Assembly (NCBI RefSeq): GCF_040834005.1
Contig: NZ_CP162129.1
Span: 2,256,001-2,320,000, forward strand
Reading direction: 5' to 3'
Length of the DNA stretch: 64,000 nt
From: Paenibacillus sp. PL2-23
Lineage (GTDB): Bacteria; Bacillota; Bacilli; Paenibacillales; Paenibacillaceae
Shown: positions 24,974 through 33,255 of the stretch, piece after piece
Position numbering within the stretch: position 1 is the stretch's first letter
How the letters are laid out: every line of letters begins with the position of its first letter
Program-made: the position numbers and the translations under genes
The notes under the pieces: generated by a model
The model's database searches: none
The model's input: the letters and a program-made list of their open reading frames with translations, nothing else
Told to the model about the DNA's origin: nothing

Positions 24974-25885
24974 ATGGCGATGAATTATTTGCAAGCGATC
25001 CAGCGTTTCGCGGACGAAGTGGAAGAACGCATAGAGGAAACGCTTGATATTGATCGTCTGATTGCATCGACTTATGTTTCAAAGTTTCACTTTTATCGCC
25101 TGTTTAAGGCAGTGGTCGGCATATCGGTATACGATTACATACGCAAAAGAAAGCTGATTCGAGCCGCGGCTGATATCCGAGCGTCCCATGACCGAATACT
25201 GGACATTGCGATCAAATATGGTTTTGGCTCGCAGGAGGTGTTCAGCCGCAACTTTAAACAAATGTATCGTATTTCCCCGGCCAAATATAGAGAAAGCGCT
25301 GCAGGGCAGGAGAGGGTGACGGAGGCTATCGCCTCGAAAATCGATATTGAATCGATTTGGCTGGATATTAAGGCAAGACATGGCCATGTGGTCGTAGTAG
25401 ACGCTATCGAAACGATTGAAGAGATGCAGCTGGTGGGCATCGAAAGACAATCCAACGATAACAATATCGATACGATTTTCCCGTTTATTCAAGCATTTAT
25501 TGACCAAGCCGAACAAATTCCGAACAGGAAATCGGATTCGCTGTTCCGGTTGTGCTACGATATTGCCTTCCTCGACGAAGTTGCCTATTTCAAGGAGATG
25601 GTTGCCGTTGAAGTAGAGAAGGTTGGAGCGCTTCCCCTGGGTATGCAGCTAGTCACACTGGAGCAACGCAAAGTGATGAGGTTTGTGCATAAGGGCAAAT
25701 TGTTTCATGAGCATAAGGATGGAATTCTCTCATCCTATCATTTTATATACGAATATCGGATTCCGGCTGCTGGAGAGGTATTGACCAGCGAGCTTTTACT
25801 AGAAAAATACGAGCCGACATTTACGAGTCCCTATTCAGACGATGCGCAAGTCGAGATATACCTTTCCGTGGACCTCTGTCAATAG
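24974..25885 (+). CDS. AraC-family regulator with C-terminal effector-binding domain
   Basis: A 303-aa protein. Two AraC helix-turn-helix motifs lie at the N-terminus (about residues 8-105): LDIDRLIASTYVSKFHFYRLFKAVVG and ILDIAIKYGFGSQEVFSRNFKQMY in outline. The rest (about 125-300) fits a GyrI/Rob-like ligand domain. This order is that of Rob/SAV-like activators of efflux or stress genes. AGGGAAGG precedes ATG 24974. The stop codon is 2 bases from the left inverted repeat of an IS element, so the insertion may have trimmed the last residues. No obvious target next door. Confidence 0.88.
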   Translation: MAMNYLQAIQRFADEVEERIEETLDIDRLIASTYVSKFHFYRLFKAVVGISVYDYIRKRKLIRAAADIRASHDRILDIAIKYGFGSQEVFSRNFKQMYRISPAKYRESAAGQERVTEAIASKIDIESIWLDIKARHGHVVVVDAIETIEEMQLVGIERQSNDNNIDTIFPFIQAFIDQAEQIPNRKSDSLFRLCYDIAFLDEVAYFKEMVAVEVEKVGALPLGMQLVTLEQRKVMRFVHKGKLFHEHKDGILSSYHFIYEYRIPAAGEVLTSELLLEKYEPTFTSPYSDDAQVEIYLSVDLCQ

Positions 25886-25909
25886 ATTGGACACATCAAA
25901 CCGAGAGAA

Positions 25910-26776
25910 TTACGCCATCTTTTGGAACGTACGTTCGTACTGATTGGGTGTAAGGTATCCTATGGAAGAGTGGATCCTTTTTCCATTGTAGAAACAGGTT
26001 ATATATTCAAAAATTTTGGCCTTTGCCTCGGCCCTCGTTTTGAACTTATTTAGATAGATCAGCTCTTTCTTCAGAACGCTATGGAACGATTCGATGCAGG
26101 CATTGTCGTAGCAATTTCCTTTGCGACTCATGCTGCCAGTTATCTTGTAATTTTGGAGACGTTCCTGGTATTTGGCTGACGCGTACTGGCTGCCGCGATC
26201 GGAATGATGCAGCACCCCCTCCTCCGGCATTTGGAGGCGATAGGCCTGATCTAGAGCCTTTAAGCACAGCTCCTTTGTCATCCGTTCATCCATGTGAAAT
26301 CCTGCGATTTTGCGTGTGCAGAGATCTTCCACACTAGCGAGATAAAGCCAACCTTCATCTGTGGGAACATAGGTGATATCCGCCATCCATACCTGATTGG
26401 GCTTCTCGGCCGTAAAGTTCTGATTTAAGACATTCTCGGCCACCGGCAAGTTGTGTTTGGAGTTCGTCGTAGCCTTATATTTCTTGACCGTACGCGATCT
26501 CAAGCCCATTTCGCGCATTCTCCGGCCTACCGTCTTCTCTGAAACCATTACGCCTTGCTGTTTCAATTTCTGATGGATTTTCGGGCTTCCGTAAAGCTCT
26601 CTGGAGTCCACGAATGCTTGCCGTATATGCTTATCTAGTTCTTTACGTTTAAGGCTTTGCTCACTTTCTTCACGAGTCGTCCACTCGTAATAACCGCTTC
26701 GGGATACACCTAACCAAGAGCACAACTTCGTGACACAGCGCTTTGAGCGGTGTTCATGAATGTAAGCATAAATCAA
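25910..26776 (-). CDS. IS3-family transposase OrfB (DDE integrase)
   Basis: A 288-aa protein. The N-terminal HTH_21 region (YGSPKIHQKLKQQG with MREMGLRSRTVKKYKATTNS) is followed by an rve integrase core: W-M-A-D-I-T-Y-V-P-T with the first Asp, HSDRGSQYASAKYQ with the second, and N-C-Y-D-N-A-C-I-E-S-F with the Glu. The frame is intact. Its start at 26776 overlaps the end of orfA by 4 bases (ATGA), typical of IS3 elements, in which a -1 frameshift makes the OrfAB transposase. Confidence 0.93.
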   Translation of the reverse strand: MIYAYIHEHRSKRCVTKLCSWLGVSRSGYYEWTTREESEQSLKRKELDKHIRQAFVDSRELYGSPKIHQKLKQQGVMVSEKTVGRRMREMGLRSRTVKKYKATTNSKHNLPVAENVLNQNFTAEKPNQVWMADITYVPTDEGWLYLASVEDLCTRKIAGFHMDERMTKELCLKALDQAYRLQMPEEGVLHHSDRGSQYASAKYQERLQNYKITGSMSRKGNCYDNACIESFHSVLKKELIYLNKFKTRAEAKAKIFEYITCFYNGKRIHSSIGYLTPNQYERTFQKMA

Positions 26777-27069
26777 CGCCGGTCTTTGGCGAAGTAGTGC
26801 ATGGCCTTTTTTAGGACTTCATTTTCTTCCTCCAGATCACGGATTCGCTTCTGGAGATCACGCATGGCTTTGTCATCTGGCTTCAGTTGACCGCTACCAG
26901 GAAAAGCTTGAGCTCCGTCCGCTTTAAACTCTGCTAGCCAACGGTAAAGGGTATTCTCATGCAGCCCCATTTCGCGGGCTACCTGCGCCACCGTTTTCCC
27001 TTCTTCTTGAATGAGCCGCACGGTGTGCATCTTGAATTCTCTGTCATACTTTTTGGTCACGTCAAACAC
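26773..27069 (-). CDS. IS3-family transposase OrfA (helix-turn-helix)
   Basis: A 98-aa protein. Helix-turn-helix TVAQVAREMGLHENTLYRWLAEF at about residues 27-50, then a leucine zipper (LQKRIRDLEEENEVLKKAMHYF). It binds the element's ends and, fused by frameshift to OrfB, gives the active transposase. A start at GTG 27069 or GTG 27060 (better spaced from GAGGTG) are both possible. Intact. Confidence 0.9.
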   Translation of the reverse strand: MFDVTKKYDREFKMHTVRLIQEEGKTVAQVAREMGLHENTLYRWLAEFKADGAQAFPGSGQLKPDDKAMRDLQKRIRDLEEENEVLKKAMHYFAKDRR

Positions 27070-27162
27070 CTCGATTAAGAATGGATTTATTGTCGCACTC
27101 TCGGTTCGATGTGTCCAATTAAAAGTCTAGCACCACCGTTCAATAGCCCAACGCACAAGAAG

Positions 27163-27215
27163 CTGTAAAAAGAGAGCAAGGAGCGTCAAAGCGACGCGTT
27201 GCTCATCTGTTACAG
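27163..27215 (+). repeat. Three-step hairpin upstream of Lnt-like gene
   Basis: CTGTAA, GAGCAA and GCGTC on the left (27163-27187) pair in order with GACGC, TTGCTC and TTACAG on the right (27193-27215). The hairpin lies 22 bases before the next start. It may be a leader structure or an old terminator; no T tract. Confidence 0.5.
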
Positions 27216-27237
27216 TTAGGGCATCAACGAAAAGGAA

Positions 27238-28776
27238 GTGAAGCTTGTGCGAAAGCTGTCCAATGTGTGGTTGCTGGCGGTTGCATGCTTGTTCTATTTG
27301 GTGCCGATTACTTCGAATTTCTATGCGGTCACCGCCTGGGTTGCCCCTATCGTATTGCTGATGTACTTTTACAAGGAAAAAGCGAAGCGGGCAGCCCCTC
27401 TTGCATTAGGATCCTTAAGCATCGTGATGGCGATTGCTTATTACGGCGTAATGCCAGGCGGCTTGGGGCTTGTCTTGGTCACGATGTTGGTTTCCGTTGC
27501 GATGTTGATTGTGCTGCTGCTTGTAAATAAGTGGGTGGTCGACCGAATAGGGCATGTGGCATCGGTAGTGTTTTTCCCCTTATTGATGACGGGATACGAA
27601 TACTTCTCAAGCTATGGAAGTGCGTTCGGGACATTCAATTCCTCCGCGTACAGCCAATTGGACATCCGCCCCATCGCGATGCTGGCCTCCGTATCAGGCA
27701 TATGGGGGATTGTGTTTATCCAATATTTGGTTGTATCCGCGCTAGCCTATGCGTTCAAGTCCGGATTTCGTCATGGATTCCGCCATCATAGGAGGCTGTG
27801 GATAAGTACATTAACGGTGGTATCCCTGCTAGTGGGGGCAGGCGCCATACTAAGTTCAGGCGTAGAGGAACCATCCAGAACCGTCAAGGCCTCAGGCATT
27901 ACGCCGGATCGGGTATTATGGGATGATACAGTCCTTTCATTAATCGAACGCTGGGGGACGCCAGGATTCTATGATGGGTTAACTAGGGGACCAGCAGGGC
28001 TCGAGCAAATCCGTCAACTCAATGAAAGTATGTTGGGTCGCACCAAAGAGGAGCTCGAAAGAGGCAGCCGCTTGATCGGCTGGTCGGAGGGCGCCGCTAT
28101 TGTCATGGAGCATGAGGAGGGTGAGTTCCGGCAGCGTCTGCAGTCGCTTTCGGGTGAGTTTGAGGCGGTTCTAATCGCTGGCTATTTAAAAGTAAATGCC
28201 CAAGACGGACAAAAGATGGACAACAAATTGGTTGTCGTTGATGTTGATGGCACAATAAAAGCGGATTATTCCAAATATTCGTTGGTAGCTGGCGAGGAGC
28301 GCTACTTCAATAAAGGGGAAGAGGTAGTACCGGTTGTCGAAACAGCCCTTGGAACAATTGCGGTAGCGATTTGCTTCGATGCGGACTTTCCTCATCGAAT
28401 CCGGGAAGCGGGAATAGGCAACCCTAATATTCTGATCCTTCCATCCAGCGACTGGAAAGCCATCTCCCCCTATCACACTGAAATTAGCGCTTTCCGAGCG
28501 ATTGAAAATCATATGTCAGTTCTTCGCGTCACACATGCCGGCATGAGCGCAGCCTATGACGCGAAGGGTCGTCAGGTTGGCCAAATGAACGACTGGGATA
28601 ACGAGCATGGAACCGTCATCTCCGTGGAGCTTCCTCTCCCAGGCGGGAAGCATACGCCATACAAGACGCTCGGCGATCTATTGCCGATTCTGGCCGGAGC
28701 GGCAGCACTGATGATCTTGGCTGTTTTAGTCGTACGAGTGATCATTGGCAGAATGCTGCTCGGATTGAAGAAATAA
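27238..28776 (+). CDS. Apolipoprotein N-acyltransferase-like membrane carbon-nitrogen hydrolase
   Basis: A 512-aa protein with six or so N-terminal membrane helices (residues 8-205), then an extracellular nitrilase-type domain and a final helix (about 482-504), the Lnt layout. The catalytic triad candidates are Glu in IGWSEGAAIV, Lys in ADYSKYSLV and Cys in VAICFDADFP. Lnt adds the third acyl chain to lipoproteins in Gram-negative and high-GC Gram-positive bacteria. Low-GC species often use other enzymes, so the substrate here is uncertain. The start is GTG 27238 with AAAAGGAAGT upstream. Single gene. Confidence 0.8.
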   Translation: MKLVRKLSNVWLLAVACLFYLVPITSNFYAVTAWVAPIVLLMYFYKEKAKRAAPLALGSLSIVMAIAYYGVMPGGLGLVLVTMLVSVAMLIVLLLVNKWVVDRIGHVASVVFFPLLMTGYEYFSSYGSAFGTFNSSAYSQLDIRPIAMLASVSGIWGIVFIQYLVVSALAYAFKSGFRHGFRHHRRLWISTLTVVSLLVGAGAILSSGVEEPSRTVKASGITPDRVLWDDTVLSLIERWGTPGFYDGLTRGPAGLEQIRQLNESMLGRTKEELERGSRLIGWSEGAAIVMEHEEGEFRQRLQSLSGEFEAVLIAGYLKVNAQDGQKMDNKLVVVDVDGTIKADYSKYSLVAGEERYFNKGEEVVPVVETALGTIAVAICFDADFPHRIREAGIGNPNILILPSSDWKAISPYHTEISAFRAIENHMSVLRVTHAGMSAAYDAKGRQVGQMNDWDNEHGTVISVELPLPGGKHTPYKTLGDLLPILAGAAALMILAVLVVRVIIGRMLLGLKK

Positions 28777-28940
28777 GTATGCTGAAATATCTGCTGCTGG
28801 ATGAGGGCTTGGATGCCTAAGAAGCTCAAAAGTGCGGCTATACCGAGATGCGCTTGCGGATATGGAGAAGGATATACGGGACTAACTATTGTAAGCCTAA
28901 AGGCAGAAGGGGACGAATTTCGTCCCCCAGCCAGCTGTCA

Positions 28941-29168
28941 TCATGTCCATAAATCCAACATATCCCGGTTTCTCGTTTCCTGCTCTTCGCTAGAGACAAG
29001 ATCATATTTCTTCAGCAGGTGGAATAAGCGATTAAGCTCATCCTGCCCGGGATTGCGTTGCAAATATGAGAGTGCCTGCTCGTAAAGAGAAGCGGGCAGG
29101 AATTCCCGCTGGCTCTCCAATTTATTCACAACCTCTTCATTTAAATGGTCCAGATTGCATGTACTCAT
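28941..29168 (-). CDS. Small helical protein of unknown function
   Basis: A 75-aa, acidic protein predicted all-helical: LNEEVVNKLESQREFLPASLYEQALSYLQ then LNRLFHLLKKYDLV in outline. No known domain. A good start at ATG 29168 follows GGAGGTAGGTCA. Similar short proteins occur in Bacillales without assigned role. It ends in a gap behind the Lnt-like gene and is convergent with it. Confidence 0.65.
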   Translation of the reverse strand: MSTCNLDHLNEEVVNKLESQREFLPASLYEQALSYLQRNPGQDELNRLFHLLKKYDLVSSEEQETRNRDMLDLWT

Positions 29169-29252
29169 TGACCTACCTCCGCTTTCTCTGCTGCTTTTGT
29201 CTAACTCCTTTCTAGCACACCAACTGGGAGCATGTAAAGATGGGGACCCAAT

Positions 29253-30458
29253 TTATCCCGCATCTCGGATACTGCAAGCTGCAGTCTGCTCGCGCGGACG
29301 CATCCGCACATGTAAGAATAATACCAGTACGAACGCAATGGCGACTCCAGCCACTCCGACCCATGTCACCGATGACAGTGACACCCGGTCAACCATGACT
29401 CCGCCAACGGCAGCGCCGGCAGCCATGGACAATTGCATCATGGATTGATTCAGACTTAGCATGATACCAGAAGAATGGGGTTCAATTCGCACCAGATTGA
29501 ATTGTTGTGCAGGTCCGGAGGACCAAGCCGCAAAGGACCATAATATCAAAAGAATAATGAGCGGCACCCATGATTGGATATAGGCAACGAAGAGAGAGAG
29601 GAGAAGCAGCATTGTTGCGTGCAAGAGCATTCCTCCGAGCAAGGTCGGGATTACCCCCCATTTATCCGTGCTGAAGCCGCCGAGCTTAGACCCGGCCAGA
29701 CTTGCGATGCCGAACGCCAGCAGCACGCTGCTAAGCATGCCTTCCTTCAAGCCGGCAACATCAAGCAGATAGGGTGAAATGTAAGTGTAGGCAACAGAAT
29801 ATCCACCGAGCCAGAAAAAGGTGATCGCAAGTCCAAGCGCTACATTCCCGTTTCGGAGGAAGGCAAGCTGCTGGGACAACGGAACCGGTTTATCTCCTTC
29901 TACGCGAGGGATGACAGCTTGCAGCACGAATATCGCTGCTATGCCTGCCAATGCTATTAAACCAAAGATTGACTTCCATCCGAACTCTGCTGCAACGATC
30001 CGTCCCAGCGGCACGCCGATAATCAAGGAAGCCGTAAAGCCCATAACAACAGTAGCTATTGCGCTTCCCTGTTTGCCTGGGGCAGCGATTTTTGCGGCGA
30101 CATCCAGGGAAGTGACCACGACCATTCCCGCGCCTAGAGCCATAATAATGCGAGCTGCGACAAACATTGAATAACCAGGCAAAACGAATGAAAGAAAATT
30201 ACCAAGTATAAAAATGCCCAGCGCCCAAATCAGCAGCTTTTGTCGTTCCACCTTAGCCGTCAATGCCATAAGGACTGGTGTGCTAAACGCGTACACGACG
30301 GAAAAGATGGTGACCAGCTGCCCTGCGGAAGTTACAGAAATGCCCATCGAATCTGATATTTTATCCAATATGCCAGAAATGACGTATTCCGATGTGCCCA
30401 CCAAAAAAGTAACCAGAGCTAAAAAGTAGACCTTCCATGTATTAGACACTGCCTTCAC
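29253..30458 (-). CDS. MFS efflux transporter (DHA1/AraJ type)
   Basis: A 401-aa protein with twelve predicted membrane helices. It has motif A-like STDKWGVIPTL in the middle loop, ARIIMALGAGMVVV in helix 4 and TASLIIGVPLGRIV in helix 5, the antiporter motif C style. The group exports drugs, sugars or purine analogues by proton antiport. Its gene lies behind an ArsR regulator and carries the same 21-bp operator (30495-30516) 37 bases upstream, so it is the regulator's likely target. Starts at GTG 30458 or GTG 30449 are possible; the second has better spacing from AAAGGAG. Confidence 0.88.
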   Translation of the reverse strand: MKAVSNTWKVYFLALVTFLVGTSEYVISGILDKISDSMGISVTSAGQLVTIFSVVYAFSTPVLMALTAKVERQKLLIWALGIFILGNFLSFVLPGYSMFVAARIIMALGAGMVVVTSLDVAAKIAAPGKQGSAIATVVMGFTASLIIGVPLGRIVAAEFGWKSIFGLIALAGIAAIFVLQAVIPRVEGDKPVPLSQQLAFLRNGNVALGLAITFFWLGGYSVAYTYISPYLLDVAGLKEGMLSSVLLAFGIASLAGSKLGGFSTDKWGVIPTLLGGMLLHATMLLLLSLFVAYIQSWVPLIILLILWSFAAWSSGPAQQFNLVRIEPHSSGIMLSLNQSMMQLSMAAGAAVGGVMVDRVSLSSVTWVGVAGVAIAFVLVLFLHVRMRPREQTAACSIRDAG

Positions 30459-30494
30459 TTCTCCTTTTTTATGATCATATTCATAATGAATTTA

Positions 30495-30516
30495 CATATC
30501 GTGATTTGTAGATATG
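30495..30516. promoter_or_regulatory. ArsR operator, MFS copy
   Basis: CATATCG-N8-AGATAT, with imperfect dyad CATATC/GATATG. The same pattern with identical spacing occurs before arsR itself (30875-30895). Confidence 0.6.
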
Positions 30517-30531
30517 ATATGCGGAATAAAA

Positions 30532-30556
30532 ACTGAATACTGGTGAGGTATTCAGT
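30532..30556 (-). terminator. Terminator of the ArsR gene
   Basis: Perfect 9-bp stem ACTGAATAC/GTATTCAGT with a 7-base loop; on the minus strand followed by TTTTTATT. It lies 5 bases after the arsR-type stop codon. Confidence 0.75.
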
Positions 30557-30561
30557 CCGGA

Positions 30562-30864
30562 TTAGAGTTCCTGTTTCAAATATGCAGCCAGCTCGCGGAG
30601 CTTCTCTTCGTCACGTTTGTAGTACGTATATTTACCGATCCTCTCGGTTCGAATGAGCCCGGCCCGCTGTAGAATGGACAGGTACTGAGAGGCGGTTGAT
30701 TGTGTCATATTCAACTTATCTGTTACTTGACTGACACATACCCCGATCGTTCTCATATCCACTCCTTCATGGGGCAAAAAATGTTTTTCGGGCTCCTTGA
30801 GCCACTGTAAAATTTGCAGCCTTGACTCGTTAGACAACGCTTTGAATACTTCAATTGGATCCAT
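30562..30864 (-). CDS. ArsR-family transcriptional regulator
   Basis: A 100-aa winged-helix repressor. EVFKALSNESRLQILQWL opens the domain; the recognition helix is MTQSTASQYLSILQRAGLIRTERIGKYTYYKRD in outline. Only one Cys (in GVCVSQVT) is present, so the classic arsenic- or zinc-binding sites are missing and the inducer is probably not a thiophilic metal. It binds, by inference, the twin operator found before its own gene and before the MFS gene. ATG 30864 has the ribosome site AGGTGACATGG. Confidence 0.88.
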   Translation of the reverse strand: MDPIEVFKALSNESRLQILQWLKEPEKHFLPHEGVDMRTIGVCVSQVTDKLNMTQSTASQYLSILQRAGLIRTERIGKYTYYKRDEEKLRELAAYLKQEL

Positions 30865-30874
30865 GTCACCTATT

Positions 30875-30895
30875 ATATCTATATTTTTCGATATG
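30875..30895. promoter_or_regulatory. ArsR operator, autoregulatory copy
   Basis: On the minus strand CATATCG-N8-AGATAT, 11 bases upstream of the regulator's ATG. Thirteen positions and the spacing match the site before the MFS gene. Confidence 0.6.
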
Positions 30896-30921
30896 TCAAT
30901 CCAATTACTTTGAATGATATT

Positions 30922-31557
30922 TTACCGCCAGAAGGTGATTTGATCAGGAGCAAGACGGACGGATGGATAGCCTTCCTCCGCTGCTTTGCCAATGGAAACG
31001 ATAATCACAGGTGTGTAGCGCTCGGGATCCAAATCGAAGGCTTCGGCTAATTGATCCGCTTCAAAGCCAGCCATTGGATTAGTCTCATAACCATAAGCTC
31101 TAGCTGTCAGCATCAATTGCATGGTGAAAAGCCCACAATCAAATCGAATCACATCATTTGCTTTTTCCCTGGACAGCGCGGGGTAATAAGCCTTAATGGT
31201 TGCCAGCTGCAGGTCACGTACCTCTGGCGGCATCTTTCCTTGTTCAACGGCAAGATTGTAGATGTAGTCAGCGTTCTCATAATATTGTTGATCAGCAAAG
31301 ATTAATAGCATGGCTGAGGAGGTATCATTTTGCCGAGTATTAAACATAACAAGAGGACGAAGCTTCTTCTTTCCTTCTTCCGAATCCACAACGACCACAC
31401 GCCATGGCTGAAGGTTAGCGGACGACGGGGCCGATGATGCGTCCTTAATGATTTGAGTCATCTCATCCCTGGGAATCTGGTGATCTGACTGGTAGACTTT
31501 CACAGATCGGCGACCTTTCATAATACTCTCAAAATGGTTTTGCTTGAATACGGACAT
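30922..31557 (-). CDS. FMN-dependent nitroreductase family protein
   Basis: A 211-aa protein. The N-terminal RRSVKVYQSDHQIPRDEMTQIIKDA (FMN phosphate-binding arginines) and ASSAPSSANLQPWRVVVV match the NfsB/YdgI-like family, which reduces nitro compounds, quinones or flavins with NAD(P)H. The family acts as a cytosolic dimer. Length is typical. ATG 31557 follows AAGGAGAGATCC. Divergent from a MerR regulator 110 bases away that probably controls it. Confidence 0.88.
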   Translation of the reverse strand: MSVFKQNHFESIMKGRRSVKVYQSDHQIPRDEMTQIIKDASSAPSSANLQPWRVVVVDSEEGKKKLRPLVMFNTRQNDTSSAMLLIFADQQYYENADYIYNLAVEQGKMPPEVRDLQLATIKAYYPALSREKANDVIRFDCGLFTMQLMLTARAYGYETNPMAGFEADQLAEAFDLDPERYTPVIIVSIGKAAEEGYPSVRLAPDQITFWR

Positions 31558-31588
31558 GCTGGATCTCTCCTTCTATGTTTTTTGTGAA

Positions 31589-31638
31589 TACGTGCACGTA
31601 TCTTCACATTGCAAAGTGTAAACTATGAAGTATACTTT
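31589..31638. promoter_or_regulatory. Divergent nitroreductase/MerR control region
   Basis: Two dyads: a 12-bp perfect palindrome TACGTGCACGTA (31589-31600), and AAAGTGTA (31613-31620) with TATACTTT (31631-31638) around a 10-base centre. The second has the shape of a MerR-type operator with an overlong promoter spacer. Confidence 0.5.
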
Positions 31639-31667
31639 ATAGCAAGAGGGTGAATGGGGGGATGTTT

Positions 31668-32033
31668 ATGAGGATTAGTGAGGTAGCAAAACAGTCTGGA
31701 CTTCCGATATCAACCATTCGATATTACGAAAAAGAAGGAATCATTCCAGATGAATTTACATGTAGAGATCAAAATAATTATCGAATATACAATGTGGATA
31801 TTCTTCGCCACCTGGAGGTTGTGAAGACTTGCTTGGCTGTCGGGTTTTCGATTCACGATTTGAAGGCCATGATGGCGATGAAGGGAATTCCAAAAGAAGA
31901 GCAGGCACGTATGCTTAAGCATAAAATATCCGAAATAGAAGCAGCACAAGCGAACCTGGAAAAATCCAAACAAGCGCTTGTCGACATTCTGGGATCGAAT
32001 ATTTGGTGTGAGGAAGGGTTCGGGAAGCATTAG
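31668..32033 (+). CDS. MerR-family transcriptional regulator
   Basis: A 121-aa protein. The N-terminal winged helix (RISEVAKQSGLPISTIRYYEKEGIIP) is of the MerR type, followed by a dimerisation helix (EAAQANLEKSKQALVDIL). A single Cys near the C-terminus (NIWCEEGF) and the lack of metal-binding pairs suggest an organic or redox signal. I choose ATG 31668, since the GGGGGG run is then correctly spaced; the ATG at 31662 is too close to it. The likely target is the divergent nitroreductase. Confidence 0.85.
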   Translation: MRISEVAKQSGLPISTIRYYEKEGIIPDEFTCRDQNNYRIYNVDILRHLEVVKTCLAVGFSIHDLKAMMAMKGIPKEEQARMLKHKISEIEAAQANLEKSKQALVDILGSNIWCEEGFGKH

Positions 32034-32047
32034 CGAAGGAGTCATAA

Positions 32048-32080
32048 GAAAGAGGCTGATCCATAGGGCAGCCTCTTTCT
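32048..32080. terminator. Bidirectional terminator
   Basis: A perfect 12-bp stem, AGAAAGAGGCTG at 32048-32059 with CAGCCTCTTTCT at 32069-32080, between convergent genes. Confidence 0.8.
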
Positions 32081-32090
32081 CGTTGTGTAA

Positions 32091-32663
32091 TCAATGCGCT
32101 GGTTTTGTTTTGTGGCGAGCTACCTTAGCCCGATTCCCGCATATACTCATCGAGCACCATTTTCGACGGCCGGTTGTATCCATGAACAGCAATACGCAAT
32201 CGGGGTTGGCACAACGACGGAGCAGCAGCAAATCCCCCTGTGCCAGTAATTGCAGCGTATCGAATGCAATCAGGGAGAGGATGGAAGCCTCTTCGGAGCC
32301 TTCAGGTATGGGAAGCAACGAGCCATTCATGAATTGAAAAGATAATGGAGCTTGCTTTACCAAATGTTCAAGCTGAACGATCCAGTCTTCCTTGGGCTGA
32401 TGTCCATCTGCGATATGTTCAAAGCCGCCACGCAAAATACCACGAAGCTCCTTCAAAAGAGACATTCCTATACCTGTAAATTGTTTTTCTTCCCACAGAT
32501 GTGAGAATAAGAGATTAGATTCTTTGATTACGTTGAACCATTCGGCAACATCTCTATCGGTTGAGAGCAGGTCATAACGTATTCCACGCTTCACAACCTC
32601 AGTATTCACAAGATCTAAAGCAACATGACCGGATATTAACGAAAAACCTGTAGGTGAAGCCAT
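32091..32663 (-). CDS. CGNR zinc-finger / ABATE-domain regulator
   Basis: A 190-aa protein. The N-terminal ABATE-type domain (SGHVALDLVNTEV, about residues 10-130) is followed by the CGNR zinc finger RRCANPDCVLLFMD...RRKWCSMSICGNR (residues about 140-180), with four Cys as ligands. Family members are predicted DNA-binding stress regulators. It is divergent from the VOC gene; repeated ACTAACC boxes between them are its likely operators. ATG 32663 is a plausible start. Confidence 0.88.
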   Translation of the reverse strand: MASPTGFSLISGHVALDLVNTEVVKRGIRYDLLSTDRDVAEWFNVIKESNLLFSHLWEEKQFTGIGMSLLKELRGILRGGFEHIADGHQPKEDWIVQLEHLVKQAPLSFQFMNGSLLPIPEGSEEASILSLIAFDTLQLLAQGDLLLLRRCANPDCVLLFMDTTGRRKWCSMSICGNRAKVARHKTKPAH

Positions 32664-32691
32664 CCCTGCGCCTCCAGACTAATGTTGATTG

Positions 32692-32778
32692 AAACTAACC
32701 ATATAATAACCTATTGACAGGTTAAAATAAAGCGGCTAACATACTAACCATAAACATTGACTTCAAACGGTTAGTTTG
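32692..32778. promoter_or_regulatory. Promoter and three AAACTAACC boxes
   Basis: AAACTAACCAT at 32692-32702, ATACTAACCAT at 32741-32751, and inverted AAACTAACCGT at 32768-32778. A promoter towards the VOC gene (TTGACA 32714-32719, 17 bases, TAACAT 32737-32742) lies between the first two. Confidence 0.55.
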
Positions 32779-32817
32779 TTGCGGTGATTCACATAACCTA
32801 GAAGGAGGTTGTTGGAA

Positions 32818-33255
32818 ATGAATGTTGGCCATGTTGGATTAAATGTAAGCAATCTTGAAAGGTCTCACGCTTTTTATTCAGACCTATTTGCGCTAGAAAC
32901 GATTCGTAAATCCGAGGAGGAGGGAAGGCGGTATGCCTTTTTGGGCCACAACGGAAGGGTAACGCTCACTTTATGGGAGCAAAGCAGCACGGCTTATTCG
33001 AAAAGTCATGCTGGGCTTCATCATTTAGCTTTCGAAGCGGATACCATAGAGATTGTTAAAAGCATGGAGCATAAGCTGGCGCAAATGGGGGTCCAGATGA
33101 TCTATCAAGGAATAACTGCGCATGAAGAGGGCGCAGATTCCGGTGGTCTATTTTTTCTGGATCCGGATGGCATTCGTTTGGAAATTTATTCGCCTTCAGA
33201 TATGAAAACAAACCAACATAGCCATACAGAGGGTCCGGCCTGCGGGTTCTTTTAA
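32818..33255 (+). CDS. VOC-family (glyoxalase-fold) protein
   Basis: A 145-aa protein. The fold is visible as VGHVGLNVSNLERSHAFYSDLF, then HHLAFEAD and GGLFFLDPDGIRLEIYSP at the C-terminus, with metal-type His and Glu residues at the usual places (H5 region, H62 region, E near 131). Family members act in glyoxal detoxification, ring cleavage or antibiotic binding; no substrate can be assigned. ATG 32818 is preceded by GAAGGAGG. Its stop overlaps the next start by one base. Confidence 0.88.
   Translation: MNVGHVGLNVSNLERSHAFYSDLFALETIRKSEEEGRRYAFLGHNGRVTLTLWEQSSTAYSKSHAGLHHLAFEADTIEIVKSMEHKLAQMGVQMIYQGITAHEEGADSGGLFFLDPDGIRLEIYSPSDMKTNQHSHTEGPACGFF

Larger units (their letters stand above)
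25888..27117 (-). mobile_element. IS3-family insertion sequence, complete
   Basis: About 1230 bp with terminal inverted repeats TGGACACATCAAACCGAGAG (25888-25907) and, at 27098-27117, its complement with one mismatch. It carries orfA and orfB on the minus strand. No clear target duplication is seen (flanks TAGAT and ATTAA), so an adjacent deletion or rearrangement may have occurred. Confidence 0.9.
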
